Source: Candidatus Pseudomonas phytovorans (GTDB lineage: Bacteria > Pseudomonadota > Gammaproteobacteria > Pseudomonadales > Pseudomonadaceae). Taken from it: DNA of 64,000 nucleotides. The stretch lies in NCBI GenBank assembly GCA_029202525.1, contig CP119325.1, positions 6,112,001-6,176,000 on the forward strand, given 5' to 3'. This document shows positions 57,220-64,000 of this stretch, piece after piece. A program made the translations under genes and the position numbers. Numbering within the stretch: the first letter of the stretch is position 1; every line of letters starts with the position of its first letter. The notes below the pieces were generated by a model. The model saw only the letters and a list, made by a program, of their open reading frames with translations, was not told where the DNA came from and did not search any database.

Positions 57220-58065
57220 ATGCACGTGCAAAAGGGATCTTCTCAGCGTCTGAAATGGCAATTTGACGAACCCGCCCCAGGCAGAGAACTGTTTATCAAC
57301 GAAGCGTTTGGGAACTACCAGCAGCAAGCCCGGTTGCTGGTACCTGATACCGAACGCTCAGCGCCGGCATTCGTGCTGGGTGGCGCGCGCTCGGACTTTA
57401 CCCGGCTCAACCCACTGCTCTATCGGTTGCAAGCCGCTGGCATCGGGTCGCTCACTGGCAATCTTTCTGGTCACAGCCTCGCCAGCGAGCCAGGTGCAGT
57501 GGCACCGTCACTGGCGACCAACCTCGAAGAGGCACAGCGGTTTCATACGCATATCGCACCTCGATGCCGAACACTGATCGGCCACAGCCTGGGCGCGGCA
57601 ATCACGCTGAAACTTGCAGCACGGTTGCCGCAAGTGGACAGCATCGTGTTGATCTGCCCGGCAGTTTATCCAGATGATGCCCACCGGGCGCCGTTTGGCC
57701 CGGCATTTACCGCGGCCATCAGCAAGCCCTACGGCTTTCTGGACAGCGACAGCTACGCCTTCCTCAAGCAGTTCCAAGGCAGAGTGCTGATGGTGATTGG
57801 CGAGTATGACGGGCTCAACTCACAACGATTTGGCAAAAACCCGGGGACCAGTGCAGGTAGCCTGTGGCTGGCCGGTGCCGAGCGCTACAGCCCGATTCCT
57901 GAAGAAGTTACCCAGGCCCTGATGCAATCAGTTCCAGCAACGCGCTTTCAATGCCTGTTTCTGACCGACTGCGACCATGGCATCGCAGCCCACTTACGCA
58001 GTACGCCAGCGATTGCGGATCAGGTTGCCAGCGCCGTGGAGGCTTTCATCCTCGAAGACGCCTGA
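57220..58065 (+). CDS. Alpha/beta hydrolase
   Basis: A 281-aa hydrolase without a signal peptide. The nucleophile elbow is LIGHSLGAAITLKLA (GHSLG), a probable acid is the Asp of GEYDGLNS, and the histidine lies in TDCDHGIAAHL. AFVLGGARSDFTRLNPLLYRLQAAGIGSL suggests a lipase/acyl-transfer-like fold. Substrate unknown. It starts nine bases after the TauE stop and probably shares its message; the base composition of both is lower than that of the surroundings. If TauE is truly broken, the hydrolase may still be expressed. Confidence 0.83.
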   Translation: MHVQKGSSQRLKWQFDEPAPGRELFINEAFGNYQQQARLLVPDTERSAPAFVLGGARSDFTRLNPLLYRLQAAGIGSLTGNLSGHSLASEPGAVAPSLATNLEEAQRFHTHIAPRCRTLIGHSLGAAITLKLAARLPQVDSIVLICPAVYPDDAHRAPFGPAFTAAISKPYGFLDSDSYAFLKQFQGRVLMVIGEYDGLNSQRFGKNPGTSAGSLWLAGAERYSPIPEEVTQALMQSVPATRFQCLFLTDCDHGIAAHLRSTPAIADQVASAVEAFILEDA

Positions 58066-58076
58066 CAGTTTGAGCA

Positions 58077-58886
58077 TTACTCGATCTCGAACAGACTGTT
58101 ACGTAACGGCCCCACGCTCAAGCGCTCCCGTACATCATCATCTATACGTGGATCGTCCGGCCGGTACAGTTTCACCTGCCGATAGGCATTGATGCGATTG
58201 ATCTCCTCTCCCAGGAATTCCCACACCACACGGGTACAAGCCGGGTTACGCCGGTCGCCGCTGGAAACCCCGGCCTTGAGGCCATTGAGGCGGGTAATGC
58301 GGCTCTTGAAGCTGGGGATGAGGATGGTCTGGCTCATTTCGTTGAAGGTGAGCGACTCGTAATCAATCAGAAACACCCGGTCCTGCAACTGGAACGCAGC
58401 GCCCAGGTAGCGGCAACGCACCTCGGCATGCTGGTCGTTGCCGCTTGAACGTTCCTGGCGCTCCTGGCGCTCGAACAGGAAGCGGCCGCGCTCCTCCCAT
58501 AGGTGCACCAGCGAGACCAGGATCGTGCCCGGCACCGACATGCAGTTGGAATACTCGAAGTAATAACCGCAATAGCGCGACAGGTTGCCCGCATGATCGT
58601 GCAGCGGACGGAACAGTTCGCTGATCGGGTCGCTGGGCTGCTCGGCCAGGGTGGACACCCGGGCGCCGATCAGCCGGGAAAACTGCTCGGCCGGCAGGTT
58701 CAGTTCGTAATCCTCGACGCCGAAGAAGTCGCCAATACGCTTGAGGTTGAACGCCGTCGGACGGCTCTGCCCGCTCAGGTACTTGTTGAACTGCGCGCGG
58801 TTGATCGAGAGCTGCCGGCAAACTTCGGAGATAGAGCGGTAGTGGCTGCAGGCCAGCTTCAGGTTGGTAGCGAAATGATCGCTCAT
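58077..58886 (-). CDS. XRE-type helix-turn-helix regulator with a long unassigned C-terminus
   Basis: A 269-aa protein. Residues 5-60 are a lambda-repressor-like helix-turn-helix (ISEVCRQLSINRAQFNKYLSGQSRPTAFNLKRIGDFFGV). The remaining 200 residues (FRPLHDHAGNLSRYCGYYFEYSNCMSVPGTILVSLVHL..., LIPSFKSRITRLNGLKAGVSSGDRRNPACTRVVWEFLG) have no motif I can name; they may form a ligand-sensing domain. It is divergent from the sodium:alanine symporter gene across 178 bases, so that transporter is a candidate target. ATG 58886 follows a weak GGA. Confidence 0.83.
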   Translation of the reverse strand: MSDHFATNLKLACSHYRSISEVCRQLSINRAQFNKYLSGQSRPTAFNLKRIGDFFGVEDYELNLPAEQFSRLIGARVSTLAEQPSDPISELFRPLHDHAGNLSRYCGYYFEYSNCMSVPGTILVSLVHLWEERGRFLFERQERQERSSGNDQHAEVRCRYLGAAFQLQDRVFLIDYESLTFNEMSQTILIPSFKSRITRLNGLKAGVSSGDRRNPACTRVVWEFLGEEINRINAYRQVKLYRPDDPRIDDDVRERLSVGPLRNSLFEIE

Positions 58887-59064
58887 GTGCGGAATCCAGG
58901 TGACGCGAATGACGCCATTGTAGCATCAAGTCGCATCAAGTCAGAGCAACCCGCGAAATTGTAACGACTCTTGTCATGGCCAACCATTCGCCCCAACGAA
59001 TAGCGGTGCGCCTGCCGTCCGCTGGTCATTCCACACGAAGAATAAGAATCGAGGTCATTTTCCA

Positions 59065-60507
59065 ATGCTCGAAGTACTCAACGATTTCCTCTCGGGGAAA
59101 CTCCTCATCGTGCTGATCGTAGGGCTGGGTAGCTACTTCACTATCCGTTCGCGTTTTGTTCAGTTCCGTCATTTCGGCCACATGTTCACCGTGTTCAAGG
59201 AATCGCTGCGTGGCCAGGCAGGCCAGCTGAGCTCCTTCCAGGCCCTGATGCTGAGCCTGGCCGGCCGTGTTGGCGCCGGTAACATTGCCGGTGTCGGTAT
59301 CGCCGTGACCTTGGGTGGCCCAGGCGCCGTGTTCTGGATGTGGGTCACCGCACTGGTGGGCATGTCCAGCAGCTTCTTCGAATGCACCCTGGCCCAGGTC
59401 TACAAGCGCGCCGACGGCGATGGCCTGTACCGTGGCGGCCCGGCTTACTACATCCAGCACGGCCTCAAGCGCAAGAGCATGGCCATCGTGTTCTCGATCC
59501 TGCTGCTGGTCACCTACGGCTTCGCCTTTATCGGCCTGCAGTCGTACACCGTGACCCACTCGCTGCAGAACGCCTTTGACTTTGCCCCAAGCCAGACCGG
59601 TCTCGTGCTGGCCGTGCTGCTGGCCATCACCTTCATCGGCGGCATCAAGCGCATCGCCGCTGTGTCGGACCTGTTGGTACCGATCAAGACCCTGGCCTAC
59701 ATCGGCGTGACCCTGTACGTGATCGGCACCCAGATCGAACACGTGCCAGCCATGCTGGAAACCATCTTCAAGAGCGCCTTCGGCCTCGACCCGGCGTTCG
59801 GCGGCCTGCTCGGCAGCGCCATCGTCATGGGCGTGAAGCGTGGCGTGTTCGCCAACGAAGCGGGCCTGGGCAGTGCGCCGAACGTCGCCGCCGTGGCCGC
59901 CGTGAAACACCCGGGCGCTCAAGGCGTGGTTCAGGCCTTCAGTGTGTTCCTCGATACCTTCGTGATCTGCACCTGTACCGCACTGCTGATCCTGCTGTCG
60001 GGCTTCTACACCCCGGGCTTCGAGGGTGACGGCATTGTCCTGACCCAAAACTCGCTGGCTGCCGTGGTCGGTGACTGGGGCCGTGTATTCGTGAGCGTGG
60101 CACTGTCGCTGTTCGTGTTCACCTGCATCCTCTACAACTACTACCTGGGCGAGAACAGCCTGCAGTTCCTCACCCGCAATCGCGTGGTGCTGATGGTGTT
60201 CCGTGGCCTGGTGCTGGCACTGGTGGTGTGGGGCTCGATGCAAGACCTGTCGACCGTGTTCGCCTTTGCCGACATCACCATGACCTGCCTGGCGTTCGTC
60301 AACCTGGTCGCCCTGGCCCTGCTGTTCAAGGTCGGCCTGCGCGTCATGCGCGACTACGACGACCAGCGCAAAGCCGGTATCGGCCAGCCTGTGTTCGACT
60401 CGGCCAAGTTCGCCGACCTGGACCTGGACCGCGATGCCTGGCCTGCCAATCCGCAGGTGGAAACAGGCGCTGACAAAGCAGCCGGCCAAGCTCAGCCACA
60501 GCGCTGA
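59065..60507 (+). CDS. Sodium:alanine/glycine symporter (AGCS family)
   Basis: A 480-aa membrane protein with about 11 hydrophobic segments. AGCS signatures: GLGSYFTIRSRFVQFRHFGHMF near the N-terminus, GRVGAGNIAGVGIAVTLGGPGAVFWMWVTALVGMSSSFFECTLAQVYK, and the sodium/amino-acid region GVKRGVFANEAGLGSAPNVAA. It imports alanine or glycine with sodium. A terminator follows, so it is likely a single-gene unit. It is divergent from an XRE regulator. ATG 59065 is the first in-frame start with the conserved beginning. Confidence 0.94.
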   Translation: MLEVLNDFLSGKLLIVLIVGLGSYFTIRSRFVQFRHFGHMFTVFKESLRGQAGQLSSFQALMLSLAGRVGAGNIAGVGIAVTLGGPGAVFWMWVTALVGMSSSFFECTLAQVYKRADGDGLYRGGPAYYIQHGLKRKSMAIVFSILLLVTYGFAFIGLQSYTVTHSLQNAFDFAPSQTGLVLAVLLAITFIGGIKRIAAVSDLLVPIKTLAYIGVTLYVIGTQIEHVPAMLETIFKSAFGLDPAFGGLLGSAIVMGVKRGVFANEAGLGSAPNVAAVAAVKHPGAQGVVQAFSVFLDTFVICTCTALLILLSGFYTPGFEGDGIVLTQNSLAAVVGDWGRVFVSVALSLFVFTCILYNYYLGENSLQFLTRNRVVLMVFRGLVLALVVWGSMQDLSTVFAFADITMTCLAFVNLVALALLFKVGLRVMRDYDDQRKAGIGQPVFDSAKFADLDLDRDAWPANPQVETGADKAAGQAQPQR

Positions 60508-60522
60508 TATCCTCCCCTGCCC

Positions 60523-60552
60523 AGCCGCCCCTTCCGTGGGCGGCTTTTCTTT
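60523..60552 (+). terminator. Rho-independent terminator after the symporter
   Basis: AGCCGCCC-(7 nt)-GGGCGGCT followed by TTTCTTTC, 15 bases after the symporter stop. Confidence 0.9.
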
Positions 60553-60570
60553 CTCCGCTCACCGCTACGG

Positions 60571-61569
60571 ATGTTTTCCATGCGTGCAGTCAAGAATCTT
60601 CTCGTTCTCTATACCGGTGGCACCATCGGCATGCTCGAAACCCCGGAAGGCCTGGCGCCGGCCGGTGGCTTTGAAGCGCGGATGCGTGAACACTTCGCCC
60701 AGGTGGCCGATGCACCGCAGGTGCACTGGACCTTGCAGGAGCTGAACCCGCTGCTCGACAGCGCCAACATGCAGCAGCACAACTGGCTGGCAATGCGCGA
60801 CGCCATCGTCGAAGCAGTGGATGTGGCTGGCCATGATGGCGTGCTGGTGCTGCATGGCACCGACAGCCTGGCCTACAGCGCGGCGGCCTTGTCGTTTCTG
60901 CTGCTGGGCTTGCCAGTGCCGATACTGCTGACCGGCTCGATGCTGCCGGCAGGCGCCCCGGACAGCGATGCCTGGCCCAACCTGTGTGGTGCGCTGAACC
61001 AGTTCGAACAAGGCCTGGAAGATGGCGTGCAGCTGTACTTCCATGGCCAGCTGCTGCATGGCTGCCGGGCCTCTAAACTGCGTAGCGAGGCGTTCGACGC
61101 CTTTGCCGCACTGCCGCGCCATCGTGACAGCGAACGTGCTGCGGCGATCCCGGCCGAGCTTGGTTTCAGACACCCGCGCCAGCCGGTCAATCTGGCAGTA
61201 ATGCCGGTGTTCCCGGGCCTACAGGCCGCGCACCTGCAAGGGGTGCTGGACAGTGGCGTGCAAGGGTTGCTGCTTGAATGCTACGGCAGCGGCACCGGCC
61301 CGTCGGATGACCAAGCGTTGCTGGAGGTGCTGCGTGCGGCGCGCCAGCGCGGTGTGATGCTGGCGGCTATCAGCCAATGCCCTGAAGGGTCGGTTGTGTT
61401 CGATACCTACGCGGCGGGCAACCGCTTGCGCGGGGCCGGGCTGGTCAGTGGTGGTGGCATGACCCGTGAGGCGGCGCTGGGCAAGATGGTTGCGTTGCTG
61501 GGGGCCGGGCTGGATGTAGATGCAGCAGAACAGTGGTTTGCCCTGGATCTATGTGGGGAGCGGGCATAG
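60571..61569 (+). CDS. L-asparaginase (type I-like)
   Basis: A 332-aa asparaginase that hydrolyses asparagine to aspartate and ammonia. The first threonine motif is LYTGGTIGM and the second active-site motif HGTDSLAYSA; LTGSMLPAGAPDSDAW and GSGTGPSDDQALLEVL are further conserved stretches. No signal peptide is present, so it is cytosolic, as in type I enzymes. The start is ATG 60571, or ATG 60580 three codons later, which has a weak GGATG before it. It sits 5 bases before tRNA-Sec on the opposite strand. Confidence 0.92.
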   Translation: MFSMRAVKNLLVLYTGGTIGMLETPEGLAPAGGFEARMREHFAQVADAPQVHWTLQELNPLLDSANMQQHNWLAMRDAIVEAVDVAGHDGVLVLHGTDSLAYSAAALSFLLLGLPVPILLTGSMLPAGAPDSDAWPNLCGALNQFEQGLEDGVQLYFHGQLLHGCRASKLRSEAFDAFAALPRHRDSERAAAIPAELGFRHPRQPVNLAVMPVFPGLQAAHLQGVLDSGVQGLLLECYGSGTGPSDDQALLEVLRAARQRGVMLAAISQCPEGSVVFDTYAAGNRLRGAGLVSGGGMTREAALGKMVALLGAGLDVDAAEQWFALDLCGERA

Positions 61570-61574
61570 GAAAA

Positions 61575-61670
61575 TGGCGGAAGGCAGCGGGAGTCGAACC
61601 TGCCCGGGAACGGCTGCCGTCCCCAACCGGGTTTGAAGCCCGGCCGCGCCACCGGGCGCGATTGCCTTCC
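61575..61670 (-). tRNA. selC: tRNA-Sec (UCA anticodon)
   Basis: A 96-nt tRNA with an 8-bp acceptor stem, GGAAGGCA pairing with TGCCTTCC, a discriminator G, an encoded CCA (61575-61577), a long variable arm and the anticodon TCA in the loop CTTCAAA. These are the diagnostic traits of selenocysteine tRNA. It lies six bases after the selB stop on the same strand, so selA-selB-selC form one selenocysteine cluster. Confidence 0.97.
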
Positions 61671-61676
61671 TTGAAC

Positions 61677-63599
61677 TCAGAGTCTGGCCTGTTGCTGGGC
61701 CAAGGCGCTGTCGGCGCGGATGTGACGCTGGTCGGCGACCCTCCGGGTCAGGCCGATGCGGTCGAAGTATTCAAGAATCTGCACACTGCGCTTGCGACCG
61801 ATGCCCAACATATCGCGAAACGCGGCCACCTGCACTACCGACGTTTCCCTGGCCTGGCCCAGCAGTTGCTCTGCCATGCGCTGTAGCGTCGCCTCGGGGT
61901 AGAACAGGTCACGTACCACCTGATGCACCAGGCCCAGCCGGGCCAGCTTGCGCAGCAGCAGGCGCACATCGGCTTCAGCACAGATCTCCTCACTGGCCAA
62001 TGTCCTGACCCAGGGCGGGTCGTATTGCCCCGCCAGCAACTTCGGCTCCAGTCGCGCCCATAACACGCTATCGGCTTCGCTCAACTGTACCTTGTGCTCC
62101 GGCAGGTGCAGCCATGGCCCGCTGCTGGCGATGGCGCCATCATTCAGCAGTTCATCCAGCAAGCTGACGAACGCCGGCCGCTCCAGGGGCAATGCCGCAA
62201 AGCGGCGCAGGCGGTCACGGTCCGGGCCGAGCTGGTCTGGCTCCTGCTCATGGAAACGCGCCAATTGCTGCAGCACCTGTTGCTTCAGCGCTTGCCATTG
62301 GTCCTTGGCGAACAACAAATGGCCCTGCCGTGTGGCCACCACCATCACCCCTTCCGGCAACTGCCATGTTGCGCGCAGGCGATTGAATTGCCGCTCAAGC
62401 CGCTGTGGGTCAATGCCACCAACGGCGTTGGCGAGCAGTGCCGGCAGGGCCTGCTCCAGGTCCTTGGCATCTCGTAGCACCTGTAACTGGCGCAGGCGCT
62501 CATCGCTGCGTCGCTGACGGCTTGGCGCGAACGGGTCGAGTACCTTTCCGCCCCCCAACGTGCGCTGGGCACGCTGGTCACGCAGCACCAGGCGATCGCC
62601 GTGCACGGCCTGCAACGGCGCATTGAGCAGCAACTGGGCGAACATGTGCTGGCCCGCCGCCAAAGACTCGCCTTCGAGCAAAGCCACCCGGGCCGTTACA
62701 TCCTGGGTGCCGAGGTGCACGTGCACGGCGCTGAAATGTTCAAACCTGCGGGGCTCGCCCGGCAGCAGGTTCAGCTCGATATCCACCCGCATGCTGGGTG
62801 CATGCAGCCACTCGGGCACCAGCCAGTCACCCCGATGCACCTGCTCCATTGCCAGGCGTTCGGCCGTGATGTTCAGTGCCACCCGCTGGCCCGCCTCAGC
62901 CACCAGCGCGGCCTGGTTCTGCGCATGCAGGCCACGCACCCGCACCGGCTTGCCGGCCTTGCCCAGCAACAAGGTATCGCCAGCACTGACCCGCCCCGCC
63001 AGCGCCGTGCCCGTGACCACCACGCCGGCACCTGTCACCGCGAAAGCGCGGTCGATGGCCAGGCGAAAACCACCGCCATCGCTGCGCTGGCGCACCGCTG
63101 CTTCGGCCTCCAGCAAGGCCTGGCGCAGCGTGGCGATGCCTTCCCCACTGATGCTCGACAACGGAAACTGCTGCGCCCCGGCATACGGCCCTGGCGCCAG
63201 CAGTTCGCTGACTTGCATCTGAACCTCAGCCACGCGTGCTGGCTCGACCCGGTCGCATTTACTGATCGCCACCAGCGCTTGAGGAATGCCCAGCAGTTCG
63301 ATGATCGCCAGGTGCTCGCGGGTCTGTGGCATGACCCCGTCGTCAGCCGCCACCACCAGTAACACCAGGTCGATACCCTGGGCACCGGCCAGCATGTTGT
63401 GGATAAAACGCTCGTGGCCGGGCACATCGATAAAGCCGGTCAGCGGTGCACCTTCGGCCAGCGCCGCGTAGCGATAACCCAGGTCGATGGTCATGCCGCG
63501 GGCACGCTCCTCCTGGCGCTGGTCGCCGGCCTGCCCGGTCAACGCCTGCAGCAGTGCGGTCTTGCCATGGTCGATATGGCCGGCGGTACCGACGATCAC
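61677..63599 (-). CDS. selB: Selenocysteine-specific elongation factor SelB
   Basis: A 640-aa translation factor that brings Sec-tRNA to UGA codons marked by a SECIS hairpin. It has an EF-Tu-like G domain (G1 GTAGHIDHGKTALL; DVPGHERFIHNMLAG; SKCD), beta-barrel domains II-III (about 170-370) and four winged-helix repeats at the C-terminus (about 380-640) that bind the SECIS. The start is GTG 63599, overlapping the selA stop as GTGA. It implies at least one selenoprotein, probably a formate dehydrogenase, outside this window. Confidence 0.97.
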   Translation of the reverse strand: MIVGTAGHIDHGKTALLQALTGQAGDQRQEERARGMTIDLGYRYAALAEGAPLTGFIDVPGHERFIHNMLAGAQGIDLVLLVVAADDGVMPQTREHLAIIELLGIPQALVAISKCDRVEPARVAEVQMQVSELLAPGPYAGAQQFPLSSISGEGIATLRQALLEAEAAVRQRSDGGGFRLAIDRAFAVTGAGVVVTGTALAGRVSAGDTLLLGKAGKPVRVRGLHAQNQAALVAEAGQRVALNITAERLAMEQVHRGDWLVPEWLHAPSMRVDIELNLLPGEPRRFEHFSAVHVHLGTQDVTARVALLEGESLAAGQHMFAQLLLNAPLQAVHGDRLVLRDQRAQRTLGGGKVLDPFAPSRQRRSDERLRQLQVLRDAKDLEQALPALLANAVGGIDPQRLERQFNRLRATWQLPEGVMVVATRQGHLLFAKDQWQALKQQVLQQLARFHEQEPDQLGPDRDRLRRFAALPLERPAFVSLLDELLNDGAIASSGPWLHLPEHKVQLSEADSVLWARLEPKLLAGQYDPPWVRTLASEEICAEADVRLLLRKLARLGLVHQVVRDLFYPEATLQRMAEQLLGQARETSVVQVAAFRDMLGIGRKRSVQILEYFDRIGLTRRVADQRHIRADSALAQQQARL

Positions 63600-64000
63600 T
63601 GCACGGGCCCCAATTGCAGGGCGGGTAACTGCGCCAGCCACTGGGCTTCGTCATCCAGTTGGCGCAGGTCCAGCCACAGGGCGTCGTCATCGATACGGCC
63701 GAGCACCGGCACCGGTAGATTGCGCAAGGCCCGCTCCAGTACATGCAGGCTGCGCCCGCGCAACTTCTTCGATACCTGTGGCCGCAGGCACAGCGCTGCA
63801 CTTGGCAGGCGTGCCACCGGCTGGCTGCCACTGCCGATCATGCCCAGCGCCGGCTCCACGCTGACAGACCATTGCTCACCGAGGTGGGCCTTCACCCCGG
63901 GGGCCAGGCGTTCGGCCTGGGCCTGGATATCGGCCTGGCTGCGGGTCAACAGACGCAGGCTGGGCAGGCGCTCGGCCAAGCGGTCGGGGTTGCGGTACAG
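63596..64000 (-). CDS. selA: L-seryl-tRNA(Sec) selenium transferase, C-terminal part
   Basis: The last 134 residues of SelA; the start lies beyond the right edge. SelA is a PLP enzyme that converts Ser-tRNA(Sec) to Sec-tRNA(Sec) with selenophosphate. The fragment shows LYRNPDRLAERLPSLRLLTRSQADIQAQAERLAP, EPALGMIGSGSQPVARLPS and RLPSAAL...LRNLPVPVLGRIDDDALWLDLRQL, the usual C-terminal domain. It overlaps selB by four bases. Confidence 0.95.
   Translation of the reverse strand: MYRNPDRLAERLPSLRLLTRSQADIQAQAERLAPGVKAHLGEQWSVSVEPALGMIGSGSQPVARLPSAALCLRPQVSKKLRGRSLHVLERALRNLPVPVLGRIDDDALWLDLRQLDDEAQWLAQLPALQLGPVQ

Noticed and set aside
57220..58065. Hydrolase as part of a defence system with the XRE regulator
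   Set aside because: The genes are convergent, the hydrolase is cotranscribed with a permease gene, and no nuclease or sensor partner is present.
1..64000. CRISPR arrays, prophage, insertion sequences, rRNA and toxin-antitoxin pairs
   Set aside because: No regularly spaced repeats, integrase/transposase genes, rRNA sequence or paired toxin-antitoxin genes were recognised; all repeats seen are REP-type palindromes.

Overview
The window is a high-G+C stretch of a Pseudomonas chromosome, most likely from the P. putida group. The signs are the gene order (eat-eutBC, the riboflavin cluster, selAB next to tRNA-Sec, ppa, dxs-ispA-xseB), which matches what I remember of P. putida genomes, and many copies of the P. 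putida-type REP palindrome (core GTGGGAGCGGGC...GCCCGCGAA), usually in inverted pairs. No rRNA, prophage, insertion sequence or CRISPR array was seen.

Layout. 1-3163: tail of an unknown gene, an NAD(P)H-binding protein, and the mpl-ubiX-lipoprotein operon (minus strand). 3230-10986: ethanolamine catabolism. A sigma54 activator faces aldehyde dehydrogenase-ethanolamine permease-eutB-eutC, and a clear -24/-12 promoter lies between them. 11095-14782: GNAT acetyltransferase, DedA, MtfA peptidase, inorganic pyrophosphatase and a LexA/CI-like regulator with a degenerate peptidase dyad. 14783-15062 may encode a small RNA. 15063-30722 is an iron-acquisition region with three TonB receptors controlled in different ways: fecI-fecR plus an FpvA-like receptor; a second fecI-fecR divergent from a 979-aa receptor; and a receptor divergent from a PfeRS-like two-component system followed by a periplasmic esterase. 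Each has a Fur-like box. A lower-G+C glycosyltransferase gene sits inside this region.

30832-45855 is mostly biosynthetic: an FMN riboswitch with ribB, xseB-ispA-dxs, a cobalamin uptake pair (BtuB-like and BtuF-like), ribA, a solute-binding protein, then the minus-strand run nrdR-ribD-ribE-ribBX-ribH-nusB-thiL-pgpA. 45962-54311: a YbaY-like lipoprotein, a methyltransferase, CnoX, a Zur-box-controlled operon (His-rich protein, ABC ATPase, permease, DUF3299 protein), OmpW behind an Anr-like box, and an MFS pump divergent from an HxlR regulator with two matching operators. 54342-58065: two nucleotide-sugar-type dehydrogenases, a frameshifted TauE/SafE permease and an alpha/beta hydrolase. 58077-64000: an XRE-type regulator, a sodium:alanine symporter, an asparaginase, tRNA-Sec, selB and the end of selA.

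Connections. Ethanolamine lyase needs adenosylcobalamin, and cobalamin uptake genes lie 25 kb away. Riboflavin genes occur in three places, with two DHBP synthases and a separate GTP cyclohydrolase II; the fused RibBX has lost the zinc cysteines. The most unusual points are an in-frame REP pair inside the sigma54 activator, a REP pair that supplies the apparent ribosome-binding site of the DUF3299 gene, the TauE frameshift, the dead S24 dyad, and the compact three-mode iron region. I saw no clear new defence or mobile system.
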